A DNA stretch of 64,000 bases from Frigoribacterium sp. PhB160 (GCF_003751785.1 NZ_RKIE01000001.1:434001-498000); one strand, 5' to 3'; numbered from the stretch's first letter, positions 51,295 through 60,232 are shown. A program made the numbers and translations. The notes: generated by a model from the letters alone, not told the origin.

Positions 51295-51366
51295 CCTCCG
51301 CGCCACCGCGCCTCCGCGCCTCCGCGCCTCCGCGTCACCGCGTCACCGCGTCACCGCGTCACCGCG
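51295..51366. repeat. Nine-unit 8-bp tandem repeat at the AraC stop codon
   Basis: Nine tandem octamers of form YCWCCGCG: CCTCCGCG, CCACCGCG, CCTCCGCG three times, then TCACCGCG four times. The AraC stop codon is TCA (51359-51361) in the last unit. Identical neighbouring units suggest recent slippage. Confidence 0.85.
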
Positions 51367-52402
51367 CGAGGGTCTCCCGCGGCTGCTCGCCGTACCGGGC
51401 TGCGTACGAGGCGCTGAAGCGGCCCAGGTTGCCGAACCCCCACCGGCGCGCGATGTCGCCGACCAGGACCTCGCCGGGCCGGGCCGCCAGGAGGTCCTGC
51501 CGGGCCCGGTCGAGTCGCACGTGGCGCAGGTAGAGGGTCGGGCTCGAGCCGAGGTGCTCGTTCATCAGCTGCTGCAGCGTGCGCGTGTGCATGCCCGCCG
51601 CGGTCGCGATGTCGGCCGAGGTGATCGCCTGGTCGGCGTACGAGTGGACGTACTCCGCGGCCTGGCGGAGGCGGCGCATCCGCTCGGTCCGCACGGCGTC
51701 GGGCACGTCGACCGCCCGCCACGGGAACAGGTCGAGCAGCGCCCGCGCGATGTCCGTCTGCGCCGCGAGGCGGACGTCGGCCGGCGTGGTGTCCCCGACC
51801 ACGACGGGCGTGGCCGCACCGAGGGCCTGGCGCCACGCCTCGAGGGCCTCGTCCGACGGCACCGCCGCGTAGTCGAAGACGATGCGCTGCGGGTGGCGGC
51901 CGTGCGTCTCCGCCGCGACCTCCTCGAGGAACGCCGCGGCGATGTGCACGATGCCGTGCCGGTGCGGCGTCATCGAGAACGAGTACGACGTCTCGGTCGG
52001 CGTCAGGAAGGGGCGCGAGCCCACGCTCGTCAGCTGCCCGCCGGGGTGGTCGATCGTCACCGAGCCCGACCGGAACCACGACACCACGTAGTCGCGCGAC
52101 CACGGGATGGTGCCCTGCAGGTGCCCGAGGAACGTGCCGGTCTGCAGACTCAGGCGGTCGTCGCCGGCCGAGGCGAACCGGAACGCGAAACGGTCGGCCC
52201 CGCGGCGCGCGCGGAACTGGCGCCCATCGTAGGTGGTCTCGAGCAGGCTCCGCGCCTCCTCGATGTCGTCCGTCGAGAAGCGGGCCCGCTGAGGCGCCGT
52301 GGGGAGGCTCGACGACGACGACGACGTCGACGTCGACGTCCGAGGCGCGGCGGGTGGGGCGGTCGTCCCGTGGCTCGACTCTGACGCGGAGGTGCTGGTC
52401 AT
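51359..52402 (-). CDS. AraC-family transcriptional regulator
   Basis: 347 residues. A Ser/Thr-rich start, then an AraC-binding-domain-like part (about 45-220: RARRGADRFAFRFASAGDDRLSLQ, SWFRSGSVTIDHPGGQ). The C-terminal double HTH has ITSADIATAAGMHTRTLQQLMNEHLGSSP, TLYLRHVRLDRARQDLL and GDIARRWGFGNLGRFSASYAARYGE. ATG 52402 has AGGAGA six bases upstream. The layout resembles the AraC_binding_2 group. Target unknown. Confidence 0.9.
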   Translation of the reverse strand: MTSTSASESSHGTTAPPAAPRTSTSTSSSSSSLPTAPQRARFSTDDIEEARSLLETTYDGRQFRARRGADRFAFRFASAGDDRLSLQTGTFLGHLQGTIPWSRDYVVSWFRSGSVTIDHPGGQLTSVGSRPFLTPTETSYSFSMTPHRHGIVHIAAAFLEEVAAETHGRHPQRIVFDYAAVPSDEALEAWRQALGAATPVVVGDTTPADVRLAAQTDIARALLDLFPWRAVDVPDAVRTERMRRLRQAAEYVHSYADQAITSADIATAAGMHTRTLQQLMNEHLGSSPTLYLRHVRLDRARQDLLAARPGEVLVGDIARRWGFGNLGRFSASYAARYGEQPRETLAR

Positions 52403-52790
52403 GGGGTCTCCTGGTCCTCGTCCTGTCGGCGACCCACGATGGTCAGTCGTAGGGGCGCATCTGCATGACGTGGTGACGGCGCCAGATGTCACGGACTCGC
52501 TCGACGGGGCGTTCTCCGCCCAGTCTGACGCAGCCCCGAGAGGGCGCGCGACGCCCCAGAACTCGGGTCACGAGGGCTGGAGGGGGAGAAAGGGCGGGGC
52601 GGCGGACCCCGCCGCCCCGCCCGTGGCTGGGCACACCCGAACGGCCCAGCCACAGCGCCAGGGCGACACCATGAGAGCTGCCCCGGCTCAGGGAGGCCTG
52701 CACCCGAGCAGGCTGTTCCCCACATGAAGTCAACGTCATCGCCGCCACGATGTCGAGTCGGCACTACTGCGGACAACACTCGTCGCTTTC
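52403..52790. other. Intergenic region with two strong hairpins, no convincing gene
   Basis: Nearly 390 bases between the AraC start and the WYL gene end. Open frames here have no ribosome site or recognisable product. It must hold the AraC promoter. Two adjacent perfect hairpins lie at 52592-52653. Confidence 0.5.
52592..52653. terminator. Two adjacent perfect hairpins
   Basis: First: 14-bp stem (52592-52605 with 52609-52622) and a three-base loop. Second: 10-bp stem (52623-52632 with 52644-52653) and an 11-base loop. No gap separates them. They may end transcription leaving the WYL gene, or be part of a small RNA. Confidence 0.55.
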
Positions 52791-53816
52791 TCAGCCTGGC
52801 GGCCGCGCGGGAGCCCGCGCGAGCCGCTCCGCCAGCTGCGCGAACGCCGCCCGCAGCTCGGCGGGCTCCGCCGACTCGACCTCCCCGTCGTGCCCGGCGA
52901 CGCGGGCCGCCAGCGCTCGCCACGACCACGACCCGAGCTCGACCCGCGAGCGCTCGTCGTCGAGGCGCTCGACCGTCCCGTCGTGGACGTACGGCGCGAC
53001 CTGCCCGACGGGCAGCCGCAGCACGACCGACCCGGTGCAGGGCCAGGCGTCGGCCCCGGTCGAGCCCTTGGCCCGGGCGGAGAGGAAGGCCGCCGGGTCG
53101 CCGCCGGGCACGGTGCGCGGCCTGAAGTGCCGGCCCGTGTGCTGGCGGAGGTCGAGGCGGTCGACCCGGAAGGTGCGTCAGTCGTCGCGCTCCGGTGCCC
53201 AGGCCACGAGGTACCATCGGCCGCCCCGGAGGAGCAGGTGGTGCGGCTGGGCGCGTCGGGCCGGGCCGGGCTGGGCGGCGGGCGCGGCGGGGGAGCCGGC
53301 CCGCGCCTCCTCGTCGGCGGGGCTCGCGTAGTCGAAGCGGATCTCGACCTGCTGCTGGATCGCCTCGCCGAGGCGGAGCAGCACGTCGGGGTCGACCGGC
53401 GCGGGGGCGGGGCCGGCGCTCGCCGTGCCGATCTCGAGGCGCCCGACGCGACGGGCGAGGCGGTCGGGCAGCAGGCGGCCGATCGTGCGGAGGGCGCGGT
53501 CGGCGGCCTCGTCGATGCCCGCCCCGGCGGCGGCGGCGGTGCGCAGCGCGATCGCGACCGCGACGGCCTGCTCGTCGTCGAGCAGCAGCGGGGGCAGCTG
53601 CTCGCCGGCGGCCAGCCGGTAGCCGCCCTCGGGCCCCCGCGTCGTGTCGACGGCGTAGCCGAGCTCGCGCAGCCGTTCGACGTCGCGACGCACGGTGCGC
53701 TCGCCGACGCCGAGCCGGGCCGCCAACGTCGGCGCCGACCACGTGCGGGGCGTCTGCATCAGGGAGAGCAGGGCGAGGAGGCGCTGCGACGTCGTCGAGG
53801 CGGGTGCGGCAGGCAT
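52791..53816 (-). pseudogene. WYL-domain (YafY-type) regulator interrupted by a stop codon
   Basis: The frame holds a full YafY-like regulator: HTH_11 (about 8-60: QRLLALLSLMQTPRTWSAPTLAARLGVGERTVRRD), WYL core with EIRFDYASPADE and GGRWYLVAWAPERDD. TGA at 53178-53180 then interrupts it, but the same frame continues RTFRVDRLDLRQHTGRHFRP and PGGDPAAFLSARAKG to a proper end. In this family DDWRTFRVDR is conserved, so TGG has become TGA by one base change. The start ATG 53816 has GGGAGGA about eight bases upstream. The truncated 212-residue product keeps HTH and most of WYL. It is divergent from the PhnB-like gene. Confidence 0.85.
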
Positions 53817-53919
53817 GCCCCGATCCTCCCTCACGATGCGGACGCGTGCTGACCGGTACGGGCGGTGGGATGGGTCCAGCGCTCGGAGCCGGGCGCGTCA
53901 GCAGATCAGAGGAGCCACC

Positions 53920-54351
53920 ATGACCGTCACCAGCACCCTCCACGTCAACTTCCGGGGCCAGGCCGCCGAGGCGCTCGCGTTCTACCAGTCGGTGTTCGGC
54001 GGCGACCTCGTGCTCGTCCGCTACGGCGACTCCGACGCCGACTCGGGCCAGGGCCCCGACCAGGCCGACCAGGTCGTCTGGGGGCAGGTCACCTCGCCCT
54101 CCGGATTCCACGTCATGGCGTACGACGTGCAGGACTCGCTGCCCTGGTCGCCCGGCGAGAACCCGTTCTACCTGTCCCTGCGCGGCACCGACGCCGACGA
54201 GATCGCCCGGCTGGGCGGCGCGCTCGCCGGGTCGGAGGGCGCGACGGTGCACGTGCCGTTCGGCCCGTCGGCGTTCTCGCCGCTGTACGGCAAGGTGACC
54301 GACCGGTTCGGCGTCACGTGGGTGGTCGACGTGATCGTCGCCTGGGGCTGA
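53920..54351 (+). CDS. PhnB-like VOC-family protein
   Basis: 143 residues. LHVNFRGQAAEALAFYQSVFGGDLVLVRYGD and the end FGPSAFSPLYGKVTDRFGVTWVVD follow the PhnB/3-demethylubiquinone methyltransferase-like VOC group. AGAGGAG precedes the ATG. Next to a YafY-type WYL regulator, a frequent pairing in actinobacteria. Function unknown. Confidence 0.9.
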   Translation: MTVTSTLHVNFRGQAAEALAFYQSVFGGDLVLVRYGDSDADSGQGPDQADQVVWGQVTSPSGFHVMAYDVQDSLPWSPGENPFYLSLRGTDADEIARLGGALAGSEGATVHVPFGPSAFSPLYGKVTDRFGVTWVVDVIVAWG

Positions 54352-54370
54352 GGCGCGGGTGTCGCGCGGT

Positions 54371-54439
54371 CCCGCACGCACCCGCACGCACCCGCATGCG
54401 CCCCGCGAACCCGCATGCACCCCGCGAACTCGCACGGAC
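54371..54439. repeat. Short tandem repeats of CCCGCACGCA and a 19-base unit
   Basis: Three 10-base units (54371-54400) lead into two units of about 19-20 bases beginning CCCGCGAAC (54402-54439). They run into palindromic element copy B. Confidence 0.6.
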
Positions 54440-54483
54440 CCTCGTGCGCGCCGGGGGGTGTGTGCGGGTCTCGAGGGTGCGGG
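54417..54483. repeat. Dispersed palindromic element, copy B
   Basis: Closely similar to copy A at 13.0 kb over about 58 bases, with one indel and few mismatches (shared core GCGCGCC, then GGGGTGT, then TGCGGGT, then CGAGGGTGCG). Lies between convergent VOC and TetR genes. Confidence 0.65.
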
Positions 54484-54514
54484 CGGGCGGGCACGGCCTG
54501 CGCGCTCAGCCCGC

Positions 54515-55087
54515 TCAGCGCCCCGCGGCCGCCCGCAGCCCTCGGTCGACGGCGTCGACCAGCCAGTCGAAGCTCGCGTCGACGTCCGTGCCGAGCTGGA
54601 AGCCCCGGCCGGCCTCGAGGCTCGCGAACCCGTGCAGGCAGCTGCGGAGGTACCGCAGCGCGTGGACGTCGTCGGCCGGGTCGAGCCCGTACCCCCGCAG
54701 GACGGCCGTGAACGAGGTGAGGGCCCGGTCGAGCGCGCCCGCCAGCGGGTCGTCGGCGTCGGCCGGACGCGACCCGACGGTGGCCGCGTAGCGGCCCGGG
54801 TGCGCGAGCGCGTAGTCGCGGTGGGTCCGGGCCGCGGCGCGGAGCGCGTCGCGCCCGGCGAGCCCGTCGGTCGCGGCGGCGAGGGCGTCGCCGAGCTCGG
54901 TCGCCGCGAGGAGGGCGACCCGGTGCGTGAGGTCGTCGAGGCCGTCGACGTGCTTGTAGAGGGACGGCGGCCGGACGCCCAGCCGGTCGGCGAGCGTGCT
55001 GATGCCGAGCCGGGCGAGCCCGAGCTCGTCGGCCAGCGCGGCGCCGGCCTCGGTCACCACGCTCGGGTCGAGGCCCGCCCTAGGCAT
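54515..55087 (-). CDS. TetR-family regulator
   Basis: 190 residues. HTH about 10-55: LGLARLGISTLADRLGVRPPSLYKHVDGLDDL. The C-terminal domain (DALRAAARTHRDYALAHPGRYA, LRYLRSCLHGFASLEAG) matches the TetR_C WHG-type group. It overlaps the hydrolase gene by 8 bases, so both are co-transcribed and probably repressed by this protein at the paired repeats near 55.98 kb. Confidence 0.92.
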   Translation of the reverse strand: MPRAGLDPSVVTEAGAALADELGLARLGISTLADRLGVRPPSLYKHVDGLDDLTHRVALLAATELGDALAAATDGLAGRDALRAAARTHRDYALAHPGRYAATVGSRPADADDPLAGALDRALTSFTAVLRGYGLDPADDVHALRYLRSCLHGFASLEAGRGFQLGTDVDASFDWLVDAVDRGLRAAAGR

Positions 55088-55961
55088 CGGTCGCGGGCGA
55101 GGTCGGGGCTGCCGGCGCGGCGCCGGGGCCGGTCGGGGCGACCTCGGCGAGGAACGGCAGCATCAGCGCGACGAGCTCGCCCGGCGCCTCGACGTGCGGG
55201 TAGTGCCCGACGCCCTGCAGCACCGCGAGCCGGCCGAGCCCGTCGGGCAGGTCGGCGACGATGCCGGCGCCTTCGGCGGCGGGGTCGGTCCAGTCGGGGT
55301 CGGCGGCGCCCATGACGACGAGCACGGGGCTCTGCACGCCGGGCAGGTGCTCCCCGGCCTCGGCCGGCGAGGTCTTCATCATGGCCTGCAGCACGGCCAT
55401 GCGCCCGGGCTGACGCAGCTCGTCGGTGAGGCGGGCCCGCTCGTCGCGCCAGTCGGCCGGAGGCGTGGCCACGCCGACGTCGAGGTACGACGACCAGCCC
55501 GACAGGCTCCCGCCGAGCATCACGCGGGCGAGCTGCACGGTCGCCCGGCGGTGGTCGGCGTCGCGGACCAGGCCGAGGAGGCTCATCGACTGGCGTCGGG
55601 TGAACGGTGCGAGCTCGACGACGCCCACGACGTCGTCGGGTGCCGTGGCCGCGGCGATGGTGGCGGCGCCGCCGCTGATCGACTGGCCGACGACGACGGC
55701 CGGACCGCCGAGGTGGCGGACGAGCGCGACGATGTCGCCGGCGATGTCGGAGCGCGCGTAGCCCGTCCACCCGGTGCTCGACTCGCCGCAGCCGCGCACG
55801 TCGAGGGTCGCGACCCGGTAGCCGGCGGCGACCAGCTCGGGCACGACGAAGCGGTACGAGCGGCGCGTGTCGCCCATGCCGTGGGCGAGGACGACGAGCG
55901 GGCCGGAGCCGGCCACGTCGTAGGCGAGCGTCCCCCCGTCGGTGGTCAGCTGCGGGGTCAC
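55080..55961 (-). CDS. Alpha/beta hydrolase
   Basis: 293 residues. The oxyanion start is VVLAHGMGDTRRSYR, the nucleophile is in VVGQSISGGAA (GQSIS in place of the usual G-x-S-x-G with His), acid Asp near VLVVMGAADPDW, and catalytic His in GVGHYPHVEAPGE. I chose GTG 55961 because AGGAGG lies five bases upstream and homologues begin near LTTDGGTLAYD; ATG 55985 is an alternative that fits a leaderless start. Substrate unknown. Confidence 0.88.
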   Translation of the reverse strand: MTPQLTTDGGTLAYDVAGSGPLVVLAHGMGDTRRSYRFVVPELVAAGYRVATLDVRGCGESSTGWTGYARSDIAGDIVALVRHLGGPAVVVGQSISGGAATIAAATAPDDVVGVVELAPFTRRQSMSLLGLVRDADHRRATVQLARVMLGGSLSGWSSYLDVGVATPPADWRDERARLTDELRQPGRMAVLQAMMKTSPAEAGEHLPGVQSPVLVVMGAADPDWTDPAAEGAGIVADLPDGLGRLAVLQGVGHYPHVEAPGELVALMLPFLAEVAPTGPGAAPAAPTSPATDA

Positions 55962-55972
55962 GAGGTCCTCCT

Positions 55973-56009
55973 GGCTAATGGTCATAGCCGAAAGCTACGA
56001 CCCTTAGCC
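55973..56009. promoter_or_regulatory. Paired TetR operator candidates
   Basis: GGCTA-N7-TAGCC (55973-55989) and AGCTA-N7-TAGCC (55993-56009) have the same geometry with centres 20 bases apart, about two helical turns. They cover the predicted -10 (TAGCTT on the minus strand) of the hydrolase/TetR operon. Confidence 0.62.
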
Positions 56010-56030
56010 GATCATGTCAAGCGGCCCGCG

Positions 56031-56762
56031 TCAGAGCAGGTCGGCGACCAGCCCGAACGTGCGGTCGGGCGCCTCCAGCTGCATGTCGTGGTGGACCCCG
56101 GGGAGGCGTCGCACCGCCCAGCCCTGCTGCTCCAGCCGGGCGAGCACCGCCTCGGGCAGCACGGCGGGCGAGTCGTCGGAGAGCACGAGCGTCGACGGCA
56201 CCGCCGGCGGCTCGACGGCGACGGGGTGGTGGGCCACGTCGCGGAAGACGCCGATCGCCATGCGAGAGTCGAAGCGCTCCTTCGCGCGGTCGAGCAGCTC
56301 CGAGGCCCCCGGCTCGTAGCCCTTGCGGAGGGCTGCGCTCTTCCGCGCCTGCAGCAGGCCGGCCACGCCGAGCGTCAGCGGCGGCACCGCCCAGAAGAGC
56401 CGGCCCGCGACGCCCGTCGTCGGCAGCGCGAGGTGGAAGCCGGGGTCGAGGTACACGGCGTGCGCCGGGCGGAGCCGCGCGACGGCCCGCACGAGCACCG
56501 ATCCGCCGAGCGAGTGCCCGACGAGCGAGTGCAGGCCGGTCGGGAGCGTCTCGACGAGGTCGTCGGCGAGCTCGCCGAGGGCGTACGAGCCGGCGCGTGC
56601 GCTGCGGCCGTGGCCGCGGAGGTCGACGGTGGTGACCGTGAACCCGCCGGCCGCCGCCATCCGGTCGACGAGCGGGCCCCAGGTCGCCCCGTCGGCGCCC
56701 AGGCCGTGGACGAGGCCGACATGCCTCTCGCCGTCGCCGGTCGTGGTGCTCTCGAGCCGCAC
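56031..56762 (-). CDS. Alpha/beta hydrolase
   Basis: 243 residues. VGLVHGLGADGATWGPLVDRM, DLRGHGRS, nucleophile GHSLGGS (Ser about 83) and late His in PGVHHDMQLEAPD. GTG start three bases after the stop of the MFS gene, so in one operon. Probably an esterase or lactonase acting on the transported compound; not provable. Confidence 0.87.
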   Translation of the reverse strand: MRLESTTTGDGERHVGLVHGLGADGATWGPLVDRMAAAGGFTVTTVDLRGHGRSARAGSYALGELADDLVETLPTGLHSLVGHSLGGSVLVRAVARLRPAHAVYLDPGFHLALPTTGVAGRLFWAVPPLTLGVAGLLQARKSAALRKGYEPGASELLDRAKERFDSRMAIGVFRDVAHHPVAVEPPAVPSTLVLSDDSPAVLPEAVLARLEQQGWAVRRLPGVHHDMQLEAPDRTFGLVADLL

Positions 56763-56765
56763 GGG

Positions 56766-58133
56766 TCAGCGCACCGACTTGATGGGGATGACCGCCAGCG
56801 CGCCGAGCGCCACGAACACGATGCCCGAGACGAACAGCACCGGGTAGCCGCCGGTGAGCGAGACGAGGCCCGCCGCGATGGAGGGGCTGAGCGCCTGCGG
56901 CAGCGTCGTCGCGAGGCCGAGGATGGCGAGGTCGCGCCCGGCCGTGCTCGCGCCGGAGGTCATCGACGCGGGCAGCACCTCGGTCATGAGGGCGAGGTCG
57001 ATCGAGATGTAGGCGCCGAAGCCGAGGCCGAGCAGGAAGCTGTAGACGAGCACGCCCGTCGTGGTCGGGAACGCCAGGGGCACGGCGAGGCCGAGGGCCA
57101 TGACGACCGAGGCGCCGATGATGAAGGGCTTGCGGCGGCCGAGCTTGTCGGAGAGGACGCCGCTCGTCAGGGCGGAGAGCAGCACGCCGAGCAGCAGCAC
57201 GATGCCGATCTGCGCCGCGAAGCCGTTCGAGGCCTCGTCGCTCAGCCCGATGTAGTCGCGGAGGATGAACAGGCCGAAGGTCTGCGCGCCGTAGAAGCCG
57301 ATCACCATGAGGAAGCGCGCGGCGAAAGCCCAGGCGAAGTCGGGGTGCTTGCGGGGCGACACCCAGAAGCCGCGGGCGAACTCGCGGAACGTGGGCCGCT
57401 CGACGGCGACCTCGTCGCGCGACGAGCGGTCGGGGTTGAGCACGACGAACAGGGCGACGACGCCCACGACGAGCAGGGCGAGGATCACGTAGGGCAGGGC
57501 GCCCCGGTCGGCGAACGACCCGGCGACGATGGCGCCGGCCGTGTTGCCCACCGTGATGCCGAGGCCGATCAGGCCCGAGACGCCGCCGCGCTGGGCGGCG
57601 GGGAAGCGGTCGGGCACGAGGGCGGTCGCGGCGGCCTGCAGGGCGTTGAGCCCGAGCTGCACGACGAGCCAGACCAGCGCGACGGCGACGATGGAGCCGG
57701 CCAGCGGCAGGCCGAGCACGAAGCCGGCGGCGAGCAGGGCGCCGCCGACCATCCACGGCGTGCGGCGGCCGAAGCGCGACCGGGTCGCGTCGGAGAGGGC
57801 GCCGGCGATCGGCTGCGCGAAGACGTTCGCGAGGAAGGCCACGGTCGTCACGATCGCGAGGTTGCCGATCTTGTTCGCGGCGTCGATGTCGGAGACGAGG
57901 TTGGGGATGAGGATGCCGAGCCCGCCCGAGTTGATCGCGAGGATCGACACGTAGACGAGGGCGAGGCCGATCGAGAGGCGACGGAGGCGCAGGGGCGCCC
58001 CGGGTGCCGGCGGGGTCTCGGCGACCGCGGCGACGCCGGCTGCCCCGGGCGCGACGGGCACGTCGGGGAGGGCGGAGGCGCTGCCGGCGTCCGGCGCGGA
58101 GCCGGCGGGGGAGGTGGGGCGGACGTTCGTCAT
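56766..58133 (-). CDS. MFS transporter
   Basis: 455 residues, twelve helices after an Ala/Pro-rich 50-residue start. FAQPIAGALSDATRSRFGRRTPWMVGGA is a motif like that of sucrose/maltose-type and GPH-like sugar MFS carriers; the second half has SGVLSDKLGRRKPFIIGAS. AGGAG six bases before ATG 58133. Divergent from the PucR regulator, which may control it. Confidence 0.88.
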   Translation of the reverse strand: MTNVRPTSPAGSAPDAGSASALPDVPVAPGAAGVAAVAETPPAPGAPLRLRRLSIGLALVYVSILAINSGGLGILIPNLVSDIDAANKIGNLAIVTTVAFLANVFAQPIAGALSDATRSRFGRRTPWMVGGALLAAGFVLGLPLAGSIVAVALVWLVVQLGLNALQAAATALVPDRFPAAQRGGVSGLIGLGITVGNTAGAIVAGSFADRGALPYVILALLVVGVVALFVVLNPDRSSRDEVAVERPTFREFARGFWVSPRKHPDFAWAFAARFLMVIGFYGAQTFGLFILRDYIGLSDEASNGFAAQIGIVLLLGVLLSALTSGVLSDKLGRRKPFIIGASVVMALGLAVPLAFPTTTGVLVYSFLLGLGFGAYISIDLALMTEVLPASMTSGASTAGRDLAILGLATTLPQALSPSIAAGLVSLTGGYPVLFVSGIVFVALGALAVIPIKSVR

Positions 58134-58254
58134 GGGGGCTCCTGAGCTGAGGGGCGGCGCTGCCGCTCGGGGACGCTCTACTCTGCGGCTCGGTCCCCGC
58201 CCGCGACAACGGCTGCATCGTCTACTGTCGACGGATCGAGTGGAGGGTGCGACC

Positions 58255-60171
58255 ATGACGGCACGGGGGTGGCTGGAGCTCCTCGTCGACCAGGCCGACC
58301 TCCCCGAGCTGGAGGCGCACCGCCGGTCCCTGCTGGCGGCCGGGGTCGACGAGGCGGTCGCCGAAGCCGAGACCCGGGCCGCCGTCGAGGTCGCGCAGCT
58401 GCTCCGCGAGCGTCGGCAGCGCGCCGTCGAGCTCTCGGCCCTCAACGACGTCGCCCGTCGCCTCGCCGCGGTCGTCGACCCGGCCGACCTGCTCGTCGAG
58501 GTCGTCGACCAGGCCCGCCGCCTGCTCGGCGTCGACCTCACGTACGTCGCCCTGCTGCGCGGCGACGACCTCCGCATCGAGGTGGCGAGCGGCGACCGGT
58601 CGTCTCGGCTCGTCGGCATCAGCCTGCCCCGGCACGCGGGCCTCGTCGGCAGCGTCGTGACCCGCGGCACGCCCCGGTGGACCTCCGACTACGCCGTCGA
58701 CGACGAGCTCGAGCACGAGGAGGGAGCCGACCGTGCCGCCGCGGCCGAGTCGATCCGCGGCCTGCTCGGCGTGCCGCTCGCGGTGCGCGGCCGCGTGCTC
58801 GGCGTGCTGCTCGCCGCCAAGCGCGAGGAGCGCCGCTTCGGCGAGCACGAGATCGGCCTGCTCACGGGGCTCGCGGCCCACGCGGCCGTCGCCCTCGACA
58901 ACGCCGGCACCGCGCGCGAGCTGCGCGACGCCAAGGACGAGCTGGAGGCGACGCTCCGCCTCGACGCCGACCTCACCCGGGCCGTCCTCGCCGGCGGTGA
59001 CCCGGCCTCGCTCGTCGAGCGGCTGCGGGTGGTGACCGACGTGCCGGTCCGCTGGGCCGGGCACCCCGGCGAGGGGGCCGTGGGGGAGGCGCTGGCGGCG
59101 GTCGAGCGGGACGCGGTCGCGGCGGGGCGGTCGGGTCGGGTCCCGGGGCGCGCGTCGGCGTCCGCGCCCGGGTCCGCGCTCGGGCCCACGCCACGTCCCG
59201 TGGGCGGTCCCGTGGTCGTCGGGACGAGCGTCGTGCAACCCGTCACGGCGGCAGGGCAGCTCCTCGGCGGGCTGGTGGTCGACGGGGTCGCGTCGTCCCC
59301 CGGCGCCCGGGCCGCGGGGGCGGAGGGCGACGGTCTCGGGGACGGGAGCGGCGCCGGGGCGGGGACCGCGCCTCCTGAGGTGCTGCTGCTGCTGGAGCGG
59401 GCGGCGCCGCTCATCGCGCTGACCCTCGTCGGCAGCCGGGCGACCGCGCGGGCGGACCAGCTCGGCCGGGACATCGCCACGATCGACCTGCTCAGCCGGG
59501 CCGAGCCCGACGAGGCGGCCGACCGGAGGCGCTGGCGCGGGGCCGGCCTCGACCCGCGGCGCGCGCACGCGGTCGTCGTGGCCGGCGGCGACCCGGCCGT
59601 CGCCCGTCGCTGGGCCGCGGGCCTCGGCCTCGGCGACCGGGTGGCCACGGCCACGCTCGCCGGACGGTTCGTGCTCGTCGTGCCCGACGCGGACGACCTG
59701 GAGGCGCGGTGGATCGGCGAGGGAGCCCCCGCGGCCGGGCTGGCCGGCCCCGTCGTCGACCCCGCGGGCCTGCGGGACGCCTACGCCGAGGCCGACCGCA
59801 CCGCCCGGGCGCTGACCGCCCTCGGACGTCGCGGGGGACTCGCCCGGGCCGCCGACCTCGGCGTCTTCGCCGTGCTGCTCAGCCGGACCGGCCGCCGAGA
59901 CCTCGAGGAGCAGACCTCCCGCGAGCTCGGCGTCGTCCTCGCCGAGGAGGCCGCCCGCGGCGTGCCGCTCGTCGCGACGCTCGAGGCCTACCTCGAGCAG
60001 GGGCGCCGTCCGCGGGCGACGGCGACGGCGCTGCGCGTGCACGTCAACACGGTCTACCAGCGGCTCGCGACGCTCGACGGGCTGCTCGGCGACGGGTGGC
60101 GCGACCGGTCGCTCGAGCTGCAGGTGCTCCTGCGGCTGCGCCGCGTCGCACGGGCGGTCGACGGGGCGTAG
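58255..60171 (+). CDS. PucR/CdaR-type regulator with GAF domain
   Basis: 638 residues. GAF domain at about 70-215 (DVARRLAAVVDPADLLVEVVDQA, ESIRGLLGVPLAVRGRVLGVLLAAKREERRFGEHE). A middle region with Ala/Gly/Pro-rich insert (about 345-385). The C-terminal PucR HTH (about 580-635) has LEAYLEQGRRPRATATALRVHVNTVYQRLATL. Such proteins activate catabolic genes. It lies divergent to the MFS/hydrolase pair and convergent with a hydrolase/GlcD-type pair, so either could be its target. Confidence 0.88.
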   Translation: MTARGWLELLVDQADLPELEAHRRSLLAAGVDEAVAEAETRAAVEVAQLLRERRQRAVELSALNDVARRLAAVVDPADLLVEVVDQARRLLGVDLTYVALLRGDDLRIEVASGDRSSRLVGISLPRHAGLVGSVVTRGTPRWTSDYAVDDELEHEEGADRAAAAESIRGLLGVPLAVRGRVLGVLLAAKREERRFGEHEIGLLTGLAAHAAVALDNAGTARELRDAKDELEATLRLDADLTRAVLAGGDPASLVERLRVVTDVPVRWAGHPGEGAVGEALAAVERDAVAAGRSGRVPGRASASAPGSALGPTPRPVGGPVVVGTSVVQPVTAAGQLLGGLVVDGVASSPGARAAGAEGDGLGDGSGAGAGTAPPEVLLLLERAAPLIALTLVGSRATARADQLGRDIATIDLLSRAEPDEAADRRRWRGAGLDPRRAHAVVVAGGDPAVARRWAAGLGLGDRVATATLAGRFVLVVPDADDLEARWIGEGAPAAGLAGPVVDPAGLRDAYAEADRTARALTALGRRGGLARAADLGVFAVLLSRTGRRDLEEQTSRELGVVLAEEAARGVPLVATLEAYLEQGRRPRATATALRVHVNTVYQRLATLDGLLGDGWRDRSLELQVLLRLRRVARAVDGA

Positions 60172-60232
60172 CCGACAGGGCCGGCGGGCGGAGCAGGGCC
60201 TCGCCGGGGTCGGGGCAGGCGCAGGCGGCGGC

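Noticed and set aside
54371-54483. Possible CRISPR-like array
   Set aside because: The repeats are only 10-20 bases, directly adjacent and without unique spacers; no cas gene is present.
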